Made by a program: the position numbers and the translations under genes
Part shown: piece after piece, positions 23,301 to 38,300 of the stretch
Position numbering within the stretch: position 1 is the first letter of the stretch
Layout: each line of letters begins with the position of its first letter
DNA from: Rhipidocladum racemiflorum
Lineage: Eukaryota > Streptophyta > Magnoliopsida > Poales > Poaceae
DNA: 64,000 bases
Assembly: GCA_036346355.1 (NCBI GenBank)
Contig: CM070577.1
Location: 47,130,309 to 47,194,308 of the forward strand
Reading direction: 5' to 3'
Notes under the pieces: model-generated
What the model was told of the DNA's origin: nothing
The model's database searches: none
What the model saw: only the letters and a program-made list of their open reading frames with translations

Positions 23301-26300
23301 GATTTAACCCCGAGCAACGGAAAGAAATCGAAGACCGAAAGGCGGCTCGGAGGAAATGATGCTACGGTGCTTCGAAACGCGTTGTGGCGTTACTCAAAAG
23401 AGTGCACTCCCAAGCATCAATCCTATCGAGATTCGTCATCCGAATCGGTAAGCCGATACGCACCCGCTCAAGCCGATTTATCAAGTATGATCGAGCAATC
23501 ATCCATCACGCATTGATTAACCATCGGCTCTAGTATCCACATTAAAGCCAATGATAGAAAATAGTGTGAAAACAATTGCTCAGGAATTAGGCTGCTGGAA
23601 ACCTGCTAGATCCACCACAAACCATCCCTACGCATCCAAGATATTCCATAACGCTAACACCAACACAAGAACGTGTCGGCTCATACACCTATTATGATGC
23701 CAACTCACTCTTGTTTTAAAACCAAGCATACAGAGAGATGGATTCACACACTACCATGGGCATACGGATGGGGCCAAAATAAACGCATCAAATCGGTCGG
23801 ATGGGCCTCCAATAGCATCGGATATCGGCTTGTCACCGATCGAAGCAGTCGTTCATGATCACGGGAGCCACAATCATGAAACAAGCGCCATATAGAGTAG
23901 TGCGTGCGCACCCATACCCGATCGTTAGGTTTTAACCGTGATTATGACAGTGCCAAGACCTCTGAGGTGCGATGACGAGACCGAGTTTGCACTCGGGGCG
24001 GCACGAATGAAAATTGGCAATGTCCTGCGCCACTGGCCGAAACAATGTTAATTAGGCGGAACAAATCGCCAATGTTTTGAGAGAACGATTTGGCTTATTG
24101 CAGAGGAAGAGTGATCGGCTATAGGAAGCCGTATCCCGATTACATAGACCGAATGCCATACCCCCACAATTTTAGGATACGACTTTGCTAAATTCTCGGT
24201 GATGATTATTTACCACAATTGAGCATATCGGACGGTTCATGGCTCAATGTGGGGAGGCACCTGATCAGATGGGTTAAAAATTAGATTGTTTCCTTTATCG
24301 TTATCTGCATCGCATTTACTTGGTTCACAAATCTACCACCTAATTCGGTTCATATATGGAACGATTTAGAAAGCCGATTCCATGAGTACTTCTTTTAGAA
24401 CTATGGAGCTTAGGATTTCGATCTTAGTTCGATCCGACAAAAGTACGGCGAATCGGTCTACGATTATATCAAGAGATTTCGGGCGTCACGAATAGGTGCT
24501 TCTGATGTGACACTACCCGATGATCAATTGGCCGATCTAGCGTCCAAGGGTTAATCCCTCCATTAAAGAGAAATTATCTGCCAAGAGTTCCTCGACTTAG
24601 GCCACTTACTCCATCGCAGACGGCACATGAAAGCCGATATGCAGAGAGTAAAGGATTTAAAGATAGATTTAGGCCAAACGGTAATGAAAAGGCCAAAGTA
24701 AATATGGTAGATTACAATTCAAGCGACACCTCAGGAGGCGAGAAATAAACATAGCCGAGTGGACCAAGGGTTCTAAAAAGCCACTTTCGTATGCCCTCTG
24801 CTGCCGACAAAAATAGGGCGAAATCAAGTATTCATATGACGTGTCAAAATGTGACAAGATATTTGATTTACTACCGCAAGAAAAACTCATAAAGTTCTTA
24901 GGAGGGACACGTCATACCATCACCAAGAAATTAAGAAGCGAAGGTATTGCAAATGGTACCATTCGTTTTCACATAATACTAACGATCGCAATATTTTTGA
25001 ACAGATCAATCGGCCATCACCGATGGCAAAGGCTAAAGTTTGCGGAAGAATCGGCTATGCAAATAGATGTGAGCCCTTTTCAAGTCAACATGGTTCAATG
25101 TTCACGAAAAGAAAAGAGGCTGCGGAAGAAGATAAGCCGACTAAGGGAATTGTGTCACGAGACGAGGCAAGATAGATCACTATCGGTTCTATACAAATAG
25201 AAGCCGATAGGAATGGACAAAACTCAAGAACGATAAAACCAAGAGGGACTTGGAGGTCAGAATGGTATCGGGCTGAGAGGGCTCCGAGAAAAGCCGATTT
25301 CAAACCAAAGCCGACCTTTTCACAACTCCTGGGGAAATATGAAAGGATAAGTCGGAGGTATGACACTCAACACCACCAGAATCCTCATCGACTAAGGCAA
25401 AAGAGGGACGAGCATTGGCGGCGATATGTCATGTCGGCCAACCATCAAGAAGAAAGACATCGACAATGTCCCTTTTGGCGCTTTGTCGGGAGAAAGGGAT
25501 GACCTTACCAACAATTGCGTCTTGTCCTATGCAACACTCGTCACAGATCGGCCAAACCGGTCAGAAAAGATAGGTTGTCTAGACCGATATACAATCATAC
25601 AGATATGAGAAGCAGTAGGCCGATCCATGAAAGGTTGTCAACATCAGAGCAAGGCGAGTCCTCCCAAAATCAGGAACTATCGGCTAACACAGGTAGAATG
25701 GAATCGACGCGAGATGAGCAATTTAGGAAAAATACGAAAGCCGATAGAACCTAAACCTAGGTGGTGCCCTCTGTGTCTCAAGAAATCACAACGCAGAAGG
25801 CTTGATTGAAAACACAAGAAGAAAGGGAGGCCGAAAAGGAGAGCGAGAGGGATCGGATGTTCAATAAGTTAAGACCGGTACCAATTTTGAGAAAGGAGTG
25901 GAGAAAGAAGGGACGGATCGATAGTGATTCAGACCAATCGATCGAATCCAGATTCTCCAATAATACGGATGATACGCCACCGATGGATATAAACATGGTA
26001 TTCGCTCTACTGCCGAATTCAAAACCGAAGAATCTGAAGAAGTGTTCGCCCAATTATGCCTCGGAGCACCAGACGTGTTCGAAAAACCACAAGACATGCA
26101 TCGGCATCTCAAACCATTATATACGAAAGGGTATATTAATGGCGGGCCGATATCTCGTATGTTGGTCGATGGCGGGGCAACAATGATCAATCTAATGCCG
26201 TTAAGTACTTTAAAATCGGGTAAAGCCGATGAAGACTTGATCAAAACCAATATGGTGCTAAATGACTTCACGGAGACCCAACCGAGGCTAAAGGCGTAAT

Positions 26301-29300
26301 GGTGTCGGAATCGACGATCGGTAATAAAACTTTGCCGATTGCATTTTTTGTGATTGAGGCCAAAGGCAATTACTGTGCTCCTCGGGTGGGATCGGATCCA
26401 TGCCAAGCCGTATACCATCAACTATGCACCAAAAATTGGTGCGGTGGAACGATGATACAAGAGAAGTCGCATCGCCGACACATCGGCTCATATCGCCATG
26501 GCTAGCTCCTCGACACCAATTGGCTACACGAGGAAGCCGAATGTATATCGTGGAAAGCCTTAGACAATTGCGATTTTATCTGCGTTGAGAAGTCGAGGAT
26601 TCAAGCCGATCGGCGTTAAACCCAACACGTTTGATCGGACCAGGCAGTAGTAAGAAGATGGAGCACAAGACACTAGCAAAGCCGCAGGAAAAGGCCGTAA
26701 GCTATCGGCAAGAAGAATACGAAGAAGTCATGTTGAGGATTTTGAAGAAGAAAGAAAAGGGTTAGGATTTACCTCTCGATTTGCTCGAAGAAGTCAACAT
26801 TGGGGAAGGTGATAATAAAGACCAACGTTTGTAAGTGCCAAACTAGAACCCGTTATAAAGCGAGTTGGTCGAAATACTCAAGAAATATAGAGATTGCTTC
26901 GTGGGAGTACTACGAAAATGCCAGGCTTAAGCCAAATGACTAGTTGAGCATCGGCTACCAATAAAACCTGGGTATCGGCCATTCAAACAAGACTTAGGCG
27001 ATTTAATCCTACATTGTATGACGCTATAAAGGAAGAAGTAGGGCGATTGCTAGAAGCAAAGTTTATCCGGCCTTGCCGACATTTGAATGGGTCTCAAACA
27101 TCGCCCCTGTAAAGAAGAAGAAAATGGCAAACTTAGGGTATGTGTCGATTTTAGAGATTTAAACAAAGCTACACCAAAGAGAGTACACCGATGCCTATAG
27201 CCGATATGCTTATCGATTTGCATCCGGGAATAAAATCATAAGCTTTTTGACGGAACGCAGGATACAATCGATATTCATGGCCGGCCGATATACCCAAGAC
27301 GGCTTTCGGATGTCCCGGAGCTTTAGGGCTATATGAATGGAAAGTTATGACCTTCGGTTAAAAATGCGGTGCTACTTATCAACGTGCTATGAACCATATT
27401 TTCCATGATTTGATCCCAATACTGTGGAAATATACATTGACGACGTAGTGGTAAAATCCAAAGAAGGCGGCAACATTTAGCCGATCCGAAAAGATGTTCG
27501 AAAGCACAAGGTTGCATGGGTTAAAATGAACCCCCTCAAATGTGCTTTCTGGGTGTCGGTGGACAATTTCTCGGTTTACGGTACACGAAGGAGGAATTGA
27601 AGTAAACAAAGCCAAAGTAAAAGCCATAGCCGATACTAAACCACCGAGCAAGCAAAAAGGAGTTGCGAGATATTGATTGGAAAAATCAACTACTTGCGAC
27701 GCTTTCATCTCAAACTTGTCGGGCGTATTCGTGCTTTCACACATTGCTGAAAATTAAAGACAACCTAGAGTTCAAATGGGAGCCGATCAAGAAAAAGCCT
27801 TCGACGACATAAAAGGTTATCGATGAGTCCACCAAGATTGACTGCACCAAAACACTATACCTTTTAGACTATATATATCGGTGAAGGTGATTCGATTGGA
27901 GCAGCTTTTAACACAAGAAGCCGATAGGAAGGAACGAGCAATATTTTACTTAAGCCGACGTCTTCTAGATGCAGAAACCAGGTATCCCCTAGTAGAAAAA
28001 TTATGCTTATCATTGTATTTTGCTTGCACCAAGCTAAGACATTATATGCTAGCTTCCAAATGCGTTATAATATGCAAAACCGACGTAGTTAAATACATTT
28101 TATCGGCGCCAATCCTGTGAAGTCGGCTTGGTAAGTGGGCATATGCCCTAACGGAGTTCGAGTTAACCTATGAGTCGGCTAAATCTGTGAAAGGACAAGT
28201 GTGGCCGATTTTATCACAGAAGTGAAACATTAGTAGGAACAACTAGTGTAACTCCTTGGCGTATTTTGATGGGTCTGTTTGCCAAGAAGGCGAAGGTATC
28301 GGTGTGATATTAGTTTCACCTAGGAAACAGGAGTATGACTTCATGTATCGGTTAAATAGCCGATGTTCAAATAACCAAGCAGAGTACGAAGCATTACTAA
28401 CGGGCCTACAATTGTTAGAAAGCATCGGAGTGAAAGACGCCGAAGCTTTTGGGGACTCAATGTTAATCGTGACAAGTCGGAGGAGAATACCGATGCAACG
28501 ACGGTGCGTTAACTCAAGATTTACATCAATGCATCCAGATCATCGAGATGTTCACTACATTTTCCATAGAACATATCCCGAGAAGCTAATAATAAAGCAA
28601 ATCGATTGGCACAATGTGCATCGTGGTACAAGATTGAAAGCGACAGGGACCAATCGAGCTAAGCGTTTGGCCGATTTTATGTGTTCACCTGTCGATGGAG
28701 AACAGAGATAAAGGATTATTTGTCGATCCAGCCAAGCCGATCGAAAGCGGAAGGTCAGGCGCAAAGCACTCAAATATGTTCTACTAGAAGACGTATTGTA
28801 CTTTCGGACTATGGAAGGTTTATTATTAAGATGTCTGGGAGCCGAGGAAGCCAAAGTGGCGATGGGTGAAGTCCATGAAGGCATTTGTGGATCGCATCAA
28901 TCGGCTCATAAAATGAAATGGATACTGAGACGAACAGGGTATTTTTGGCCGACGATGTTAGAAGACTGCTTCAAATATTATAAAGGATGCCAAACGTGTC
29001 AAAAGTTTGGTAACATACGATCAAAGACATCGGCTTTACATCCGATCATCAAGCCATGGCCATTTAGAGGATGGGGTATAGACATAATCGGCCAAATATT
29101 TCCGCTATCCAAAGAAAGGACATAAATTCATCCTTGCGACCACGGATTATTTCTCAAAATGGGTTGAGGTACCACTCAAGAAGGTTACTAGTAGAGAGTC
29201 GATCGACTTTGTAAATGAACACATCGTCCATCGGTTTGGGATTCCACAAACAATCACTACCGATCGAGTACTGCGTGTTCATGTCCAACGATTTCAAAGG

Positions 29301-32300
29301 TTTTGCGGAAGGTCTTGGGATAAAATTACTCAACTCTTCCCCTTACTACGCTCAGGCCAACGGACAGGCCGAATCGTCAAACAAAACATTGATAAAGCTG
29401 ATAAAAAGAAAATTGAGGAAGAGCCAAGGAAATGGCATTCAACGCTATCGGAGGCTTTATGGGCTTATCGGCTATCTCATCACGGATCAACTAAATTGTC
29501 ACCCTTTCAGTTGGTATACGGACAAGAAGCCGTTTTGCCCGTTGAAATCAATATCGGCTCAATAAGGCTACACGAGCAAGATAAGGTATCACCGATGAAT
29601 ACAAACAGCGATGCTTGACAATCTAGATGATTTAGTGAGCTAAGGCCGATCACGTTAGATCGGCTTAAAAGGAACAAAGAGATGGTTGCCGTGTCGCATA
29701 ATAAAAAAGTGATTTTTAAATCATTCAATCAAGCCGATTTAGTATGGAAAACCGTGTTGCCGATTGGGTCTAAGGATAACCGATTCAAAAATGGTCTCCA
29801 ACATGGGAAGGGCCTTATAAGATCAATCGGCCGGTTGACGGGAATTCGTATATACTGGAATCCTTAGACGGGTTCGTCCTACCTAAAGCGATCAATGGAA
29901 AATATCTGAAGAGTTATCACCCTAGTGTTTGGGTGACATCTTGATAAAGAAGCAGAGTAGTTGAGAAAACGCAACTATTAAAAATAAAAGATCGGGCTAC
30001 ACACCGATCTGGCACATCATCCAAAAGGTAGCCCATAGACTTAGATCGGATCTTAGTGTTTCACAAAAGTTAATCAAGATTACAATGAAGCCGCAAATGA
30101 GCTCCCAAGCCCGATAGAGCGGCGCTTTGCCAATTGTCTCTTGAACGCTATCCACTATACGCTTGTCCTCGCAGTGAGACCAGGGATAACTTTTAATTTG
30201 GTTGATTGTGCCTTTCACTGGGCCACAATCTCACCCAAGGTTCAAGTTTGGTCAAGCGAGCAAAGAATGACAATGCACTTGTGACGATCGGCGATTCACG
30301 GAGATTTTAGCGATTGTTCTTCCAAGGATTTCTTGGCCAATTCAAGTTTAGTCTGCTCTTCAAGAGCTTGGCATTGGTCGCGTCAGATCATCTTCTTTGT
30401 TTCTTAGATTTGGCATCGGCTACCAACTTGTCAAGGTGTTCTTGGTCGGCTTGCCGAGCAATTCTTCGGGCTATCACGTTCGCCGCTGCCACCACTTCCT
30501 TGATCGTCCAAATGACAAATCGCTTCGATCGCCGAGGTAGATCGGCTTCAACCGCGGCCATAGCGATTCGCAGAGGTTGGAGTATCGGCCAAGAGCTGCG
30601 CCGGGTTCTGAACCGTTCGCTCAGAGGGAATTAAGTCGTTGTTGCATCCTGGCATAGAAGTTACTGAAATGATGCCTGGCAGATGCATCCGTAATCACCC
30701 GAACCTCTACTGGATAGTCGCCCATAACCATCACCTCCGGGTCATCTAGATCATCCAGGATCAAAGCGAGAAGGTCTGCAGGATTTATCTCCGACGTCGG
30801 AATTGGGTCACCACTGGAAAGAACAATGGGTGTTGAGGTAGGATTGATGGAGAAACCACAGCGGACTTGGGAGTTGAGAAGCAATCGGCAGCGAGGATAG
30901 AAGCCGATAGGGAAATCATTGGTGTTTTAGGCGTAACGGCGAGATGTCGGCAAGGGAGGGTCTCTGAAAGAAGAGTATCAAGACATCCATTTTGAACCGA
31001 CACTGACGCATACTTGGAATAAGACTTACTGCGGTAGCCGATCCGGTGGGAGATGTCGTTACAGATCTAGATGGTCGCTTTATTACGACCTGCGTCTCTT
31101 CTTTCCTTCCTAAAAGAATGATAAGATCAGGATTAGCCGACAGGAAAAAATAAATCTGCACCTATTTGAAAATACTCACTTTGGAGTGCATTTGCGTAGC
31201 AAGATCCAGAAACGATGAAGGGCTCTCAACGCCCAACGTCCCAGAAGATAAACCAGCAAGGGCAGTCGATGGACGCTGTTGCCTTGATCCTTCGTCAACC
31301 GATGCCACGGACGCAGGAGTCGATCTTTTGCTAGTCTGAGAAAAAAGAAAGGGGATGGTCAAGCCGATGACAATTCTTTTAACAACAGAAAACACATCAA
31401 AAATAAAATACCTCTAAGGGCGAGTTAGTATGACCGTAACTTGAGTCGATCAGAAGAAACCTCCGACGCTTCTTCAAAGCCGTGAAGAAATTTAGAAACA
31501 ACATCCTTTATGGACCGCCCGCAAGAGAGATTCCGCCACGGTGGCCCACCATGAGGTAAATTGGCCTCGCCTGACGCGTGTTTAACACAAGGAAAGGTAG
31601 GTCCACTACGTGGAATTCATCGGCCAGTTCGATTATAAGTTCCGCGGCAGTGAGGTTAGTGACTTTGTTTTGAGGTTTTATCCGTCCAAGTAATTGGAAG
31701 CAAGGGATTGTTTGACCGAAACCTAATCGACTTGCATACACTAAGGATGGTAGAATTCGTAAGCTCGGTGAAATGTTACATTACGGGTACTTAAGCCGAC
31801 ATGAAGAATACAAGGGGAAATCAACAAAGGAAGGAGATCGAGAGTTGACTGAGGCATCGAGGAACTATCGGAATTCAAACGAAAGAAGGAGGGCCAAGGA
31901 AGACTAGATAATTGGTTATATGAAAAGAAATCCCGACGATTGAAAGAAGCCTGACTAAGGTTTAAGAAGAAAGACAGGTATTTATGGAAACCAGCCGAAG
32001 ACATTTTTTGTTCATCAGAGGAATACATGATGAACTTTTCACCTGGGGATCGGCTAGCTTGAAACCTAGGGGTTGCATCCTCAGGGTAATCCTCTGTAGG
32101 AAAGACCGATTCCTCTGAAGGATCAGGGATAATGAGACGGCCGAAGACACAGTAGAGCCAAATTTGAATGAACCATAGAGGATCACCGATATTACCAACA
32201 ACATAACGACCATTACCAGTGAAAAGCCGACAGCGAATGATATGCATCATATGATAGATGGCCCCCAACAATGACTTCCCTAAAGCTAGCCGATGACCTT

Positions 32301-35300
32301 CTACCAAGCTGCCACCATATATTGGTAGATCTGAGTTGGGCCCAAGGAAGCACCACAAAAGAGGAATCGGTCCTAACCATAGGTTGAGGAAGGCAACATG
32401 TTCCTCGTCCGATACGGTACTTACCTTGTTGTTATTCGAATATACTTGAACCAACCTTCCCTTTCTTACGGGTCAACTTATGTCCAGGTTTCCCAGAAAG
32501 CCGATATCTCGAACTCCATCTGGTCAGTGGCGATAATTCGGTGTGTCTAAGAGAGTTGGGCCGATAGGACCATCGGAAAGAGGAAGGCATTGAAGGAATC
32601 CGACCAAAAATAGCAAGCGCTGCCACCAAAGGTTCATTAGGCTCTGGGGCAGCTAAAGATAGGGGAAGGCTTTCGGCAATACCCATTCTCTCCCATTCTA
32701 CCCTCTTCTGGGCCGACACTCTAATAAACCAAGATCTCCAACCCTTAAGAACCGTCGGCCAGGACCTAAAACTTTTGCCCCATTCTTCTATATTGTGGTC
32801 AGGAGCCGACAATGGGAGTCTAGGGATCTCATCATCAATAACTTGATGCTCGGTTTCTAAAGTTCCTATTGGGCCTAAGAAAAGCGATGGTCACTACCCG
32901 GGATCGAATGAGTACAGGATGCGTCCATTTCGTAGATGCAACAGAATAGGGGTTGACGCGAAGAAAAGCCGATTGCAAGATGAGCGAGAGCGAGTATGAA
33001 AATGACCGTGGGGACCCCATATTTATACCGCGATGAAAGAAGGCGAGAGCGGAGCGATTGTTGCATTAAAACGCACCGAGGGCATTGCGGCGCCATTAAT
33101 GGGGAAGTTAATGAGGTAAATCCTAAATAACAAGCCGACCACTTTAAAAGCGAAGGATTTTTGAAAGATAACAAGTTACCTTTCAAAAATGGGGGGCATA
33201 TGTTTGCACCAAAATTCGATATGTATTGGAATCGGTCTAAGACGGAGAAGATATGGAAAAGAAATCGGAAAACGAATTGGAGAAGGAGACCGTTTCTAAA
33301 AGGGAAGAAAATCGGATAAGAGGCCGATACGGATAAAGGTACCGTATCCATGCACAACTCGGATCGGTCAGGCGTGTTATAAAAGAAGGGCTTCAAGTAA
33401 AGAAATCAATCAATTCCAACAACACTTACTTTTTACAGCCTTTTCTTTTACATTGCTTTAGCTTCATAGATTTCTTTGCAAGTCGACGGAATCAACATAG
33501 CTGCGCATCGCCGATTGTTGATTTTAGCCGATTTTACCCAGGTTTGATTTGCTTCGTTTTGTTGCGCATCGCCTTCGGCCGATTTTACCTTATATCAGGA
33601 TCAATCAGAATCGGTTGATCTAGTTATCTCCTAATCGGTTTTTTTAGCTTAAAAGCCGATAGATCTTTGTTTATCGGCTTTGATCGAATTACAAATTTTA
33701 CCTTGTCGATTTCAGGTCAAATCGACTGGCACGCTCTGCAAACCCGGTGTTTGTCTTGTGTGTTCGAGGCCTAAAACCCCCTTCACGTTTTTGGCGCGAA
33801 CAGTAAGCAAACAGGACCAAAGCACTGCCGTGTCTAAGCCCGACAACGAGCAGAATCTATCCCGCATGCATACGGGTAACAGATCGTCAGGTATCTAACA
33901 CCAAACGGCCAGCGGGAGACGAGGTCTCTAGTCAGCTTTTCACGCGTGGTCCGATGGGTTCGAGTGAGCTACGCAGCTTAAGTAAAAGGCGTCGATACAG
34001 GTGTGCAAAAACTGTATGTTTCGGGTTAACACATAGTCTTTTCTTTTTTTCATTATCCGACGCCTTGAGTCTTTGCTCGAAGGTATCTCGACCTAATGAA
34101 AGCGCCTAGAAAGTATGCAGATACAAGTCCCAGTGCAGCAACTAAGGGGATAGTCCGAGAAGAGTTCCAAAAGTACTAAAGCAATTTTGCACCTACGATG
34201 TGTGACCCTTTTTCTCATCGATAAGGAGAAGGCAAGGCAAACACACACTAGGCAAACAATGTCTTTACCGTTGGTATACGTGCAACATTACAAAAAGCAA
34301 AAAGAAGTCAAGCACGTTATGGATCTGGGAGCGTGTCATCCACATCCTCGAATGACATACTCATCATATCCACTAACGTTGCGACTAAACCTCTGAAGGA
34401 TTCTACGTGGTTGGCGGCTTTGGTCATCCACATCCTCGAATGACATACTCATCATATCCACTAACGTTGCGGCTAAACCTCTGAAGGATTCTACGTGGTC
34501 GGCGGCTTTGGTCATCCACATCCTCGAATGACATACTCATCATATCCACTAACGTTGCGGCTAAACCTCTAAAGGATTCTACGTGGTCGGTGGCTTTGGC
34601 CGGGTTGCCCGCGAAACCCTCGTTCAAGCAGCGGTAGTCAAGGTCCGGATGATGACTCTTCACCATGCCAAGCGTGGATGCAGCAGCCTCTCGAGCCGCG
34701 TCCGTCGTGTATTGGTAGGGGTCCGACTGCAATCGGGCACGCAAGGTCTCCACCCGGGCTTCGGCTTGCCCCTTCTCGACAATCGCTTTCTCTAGGTGAA
34801 CTCGGAGATCCGCTAACTCAGCTTTCGCGTCGGAAGCCTCTTGGTGGGCGATCATGAGCTGTTGCCAGGCCCGCTCGAAAATAGACCTGAGCCCAAGCAA
34901 AGCATCCTTTGCCTCGGGCCAGTCTCGAGCAAGAGCTGGAGGCAGGGCGAGAGTTGGGGTCGAAGATGAGGGAGCCAGGGAAGCTGTGGTGCCGACCATG
35001 GCCTCAGCAGGGGCAAGAGATGTCCCCGACGTACCACCATCCGTCGTCCCCTTGCAAGACGATTTCGGCTGTCAGAACGACAGTAAGAAAAAAAACAAAT
35101 GAAGACAAAACTCACTTGGCCATAGGATATTGGATTCATATTCTCTTCCTCGAGGGATTTGATTCCAATGGCCTGGCCTGGGAGGGGGCCGCGGCTGGAG
35201 ACGCGCCGACCTCCACCAGGTCAACCTACGGATCAAGCGTGTCATTACCCGACAAGGTCCAGGCGATAAGTCACGCAGTGTCGAAGATACCCGTGTACTA

Positions 35301-38300
35301 GTCGAAGGAAGCATTGCTCGAGGCGACGTCGGGGGGGGGGGGGGACGAGTTCGACCTCTGAAGATCGTCCCTCAGAGCATCCCGCTGTTCATCCACCAGT
35401 TGTCAAATGAATTCGGGGCTTAACTCGTAACATCCAAGTAAGGAATTGAAGATCACCTGAGCGGGCGACCCTGTTCGAGTCCGTTTGGGGGGCCGAGGGA
35501 GCTCTGGGAGCAAAAACTCCTCATTATGAGGGATTTCGGGCTCTCAGCCTTCAGCATTTTCGTCCCCACCAGAGGTAGCTGGAGGTGGCCCCTGCTCGGG
35601 CGCAAGAACGATCAATGGAGCCTCCAGAGTGGCTTCATCCCTTTCGAAGGTAACAGCCGTAGGGTCCGAACCATCACCTTCAAGGTCGATGGCTCCCTCC
35701 GATAATTCACCTTCATCTCCAAACATCGGCTCCTACAAGTGATGTCGGTTAGCAGCAGGCAACATATGCACGAGCGATGCATTGTATAGCCCAAAAGCAG
35801 CACTCACCTGTGGTCTGGGAAGAATTTTGGAAAAACCTACTATGCCGCTGTGGACCGGGTGGGAACCATGAAACAGTTTGCTCAGATGGGCACCGATGCC
35901 TGTAGGCAGCAAAACTGTGAGGAAAAACCAAGTATCAGCACAATGCCGCCAGAGCAAAAATGGATGATGCATCACCAATCCTTACTGGCATGGGAGTCCC
36001 GAGTAGCATCTTCGATCCCATCATAGTCCCAAGCCAGGTGATCGCGGCTCTTGAGGGGACTAATCTGCCGGGTGACGAAATCGTACCCCACATCCCAGCC
36101 AGTCAGAGCCCGCTTCGCTAGCTCCGCGATCTCCTGAACATAATGTACATTGCGGGCGGTCTAAGGAGGAGGACGGGCCCAAAGCTCGGTGGGGTGGATC
36201 AAAAGGCTGCGGTAAGCAATCAGACAATTGACGGTGTCTAGAGAAGTGATATAGAACCACTTTCTCTTCCAGTCGGCCTTTCAAGAAGAGATGACAGGAA
36301 CCGAGATGTAGGATCTGCCAGATCGAAGGTGAAATCCGGCACCTCCCACCACCTCTTGCTTTACTCTCGCCAAAATATAAAAGTGGCGGAAAAGGTTGAG
36401 GCTAGGTGCGATGTCCAGGTACGCCTTGCAGAGATTCACAAACATGCTCAACATCGTGAACGAATTGGGCGTCAAGTTGAAAAGCTGGACCGAATAAAAT
36501 CCAGGACAAAAAGAAGAAAAGCAGGAGGAAAATTCAAGCCACAGTAAAAGAAAGGTGCAAAGACTACCGTTTCATCTTGATTCTGCGGGGTAGGGTACGG
36601 CTCACCCGCAGAAGGACGCCAGTTGACCAGTGCGCGAGGGGGAATAAGGCCCTCCTCCTCTATGTCACCAAGGCACTCCTCGGACATGATCGAGGTCTGC
36701 CAATATTTCTTGAGCCCCTCGTCCTTGAACACCACTTCTGTAACACCCCGGCATTTAATATGCCCGAATGCTACCAAACATAGACTAAGCAACCTCTAAA
36801 TACCACAATTACAAGTAAATTACAGCAAAGGCACAATGCTAAAAACCGAAATTTCGGCAGCATCTCCTTTGTTTTAACAAGAATTGAAGGAAACACAATA
36901 GCATAGCAATATAAGGCAATATGAGAGACATCTAAAATACCAATAATTAAAGGTATGACGACCAAATAGGTCTAATTCCAAACATTCAATGTCTCCATGA
37001 GCCAAACGAACAAAAAGACTCTCATAACGCAAAGCTAAACCATAAAGCATTAAGCATCACACTAGTTTATTATCAAAACCCAATTGAACGAATTGTGGGA
37101 CAATTGAGTGAAGCTACGTGTAGAAGTGTGACTATTTCCCTTCCCCGCAAGCCGATCTCAAGGTACCTAAAACAACACGAAAGCACAAGCGTGAGTTCAA
37201 CACTCAGCAAGCATATTGCAATGGTACACAAAAACAATTACATGGCTTCAACCACTCATATCATGTCTATCATCTCATTCATGATCACATATCAATATCA
37301 TCATCATTATGTATGCAATGCGATGCGATGCTCATGTCTCCTTGGAAACTCATACCGGTATGGTTGAGTACACACCCGTCGGTATGCACCCTCTCCCCCC
37401 TTCCATCCCGAAGATGGAGGGTGCCTACTCCTCGCTTCCGTTCACCGCGGTGAATGGAATCACGATGTAGGACTTACTCATTGGTTCTCCGGAATAGTCA
37501 TAACTTTCTCACCGACCTTCCCCGGATTAGTTATGACTTTCTCACCGCCCGGGCCATGTAACATGCCATGTATGCAAACATGCCAACATCATAAATAACT
37601 TGTACACTAACACATGGCATCATAACATAATAAACATATTCATCATATCATTGGCAATCATTAAGGCATGGCATGTGAATATATCATGTATTCAAATTCA
37701 ATCTCAACCAATCTAGCAACTACAACCCGCTACCCATTCCAATACACTTGCCTCAACCACAGGTGTCGGATTGGCGAGAAGTAGAAGGCACTCCCGGGGT
37801 CACACCACCTGCACATAGGTACCACACACTCACAAACATGTCCACAAAACAGTAGGCAAACCCTCTTCTAACCCGACATCGCAAACTACTCGCTAAACCC
37901 AAAAACAGAGGTTCTGTCCCATCGGGACAGCAGCCTTCCAAAAGGCATAACTTGTGTTCTAAGACTCCGAATCGAATAAACGAGTACATCCTCGCGTAGC
38001 TTAGGAAATTTCCTAACTTTTTCTAAGTATACAGAAAGACTGATTCGGACTCTAAAGTTGTTTAATCTACAAAATACCGTGATCTGCTCCAATCACGTCA
38101 CAGATTTTAATACGTTCGGTAAAACGATCATAACTTTCAAACGGCTGGGCGGAATTGGACGTTCTTTTTACCCACTGAAAGGTATTGAAATTACCTACAA
38201 CTTCTTCAACAGCCGTACGACCAAATTCCGATTCTAAATTGTCGAAAACCCAAATCCTAGGTTGACTGCTCATGCTGCCCGAAACAGAGAACGTGGCAAA

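Larger units (their letters stand above)
22598..33802 (+). mobile_element. Gypsy B: Tat-type element with antisense PMD gene, nested in Gypsy A
   Basis: It has LTRs at 22598-23197 and 33201-33802, perfect target duplication GTAAG (22593-22597, 33803-33807), a primer binding site right after the 5' LTR (TGGCACGCCGTGGGACC) and a purine tract AAAAATGGGGGGCATA before the 3' LTR. Total length is 11205 bp. The plus strand carries a badly indel-ridden gag-pol (23229-29900); the minus strand carries a PMD-type gene (about 32924-30300). The LTRs are very similar apart from a few short indels, so insertion is younger than that of Gypsy A, as nesting also requires. Confidence 0.92.
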
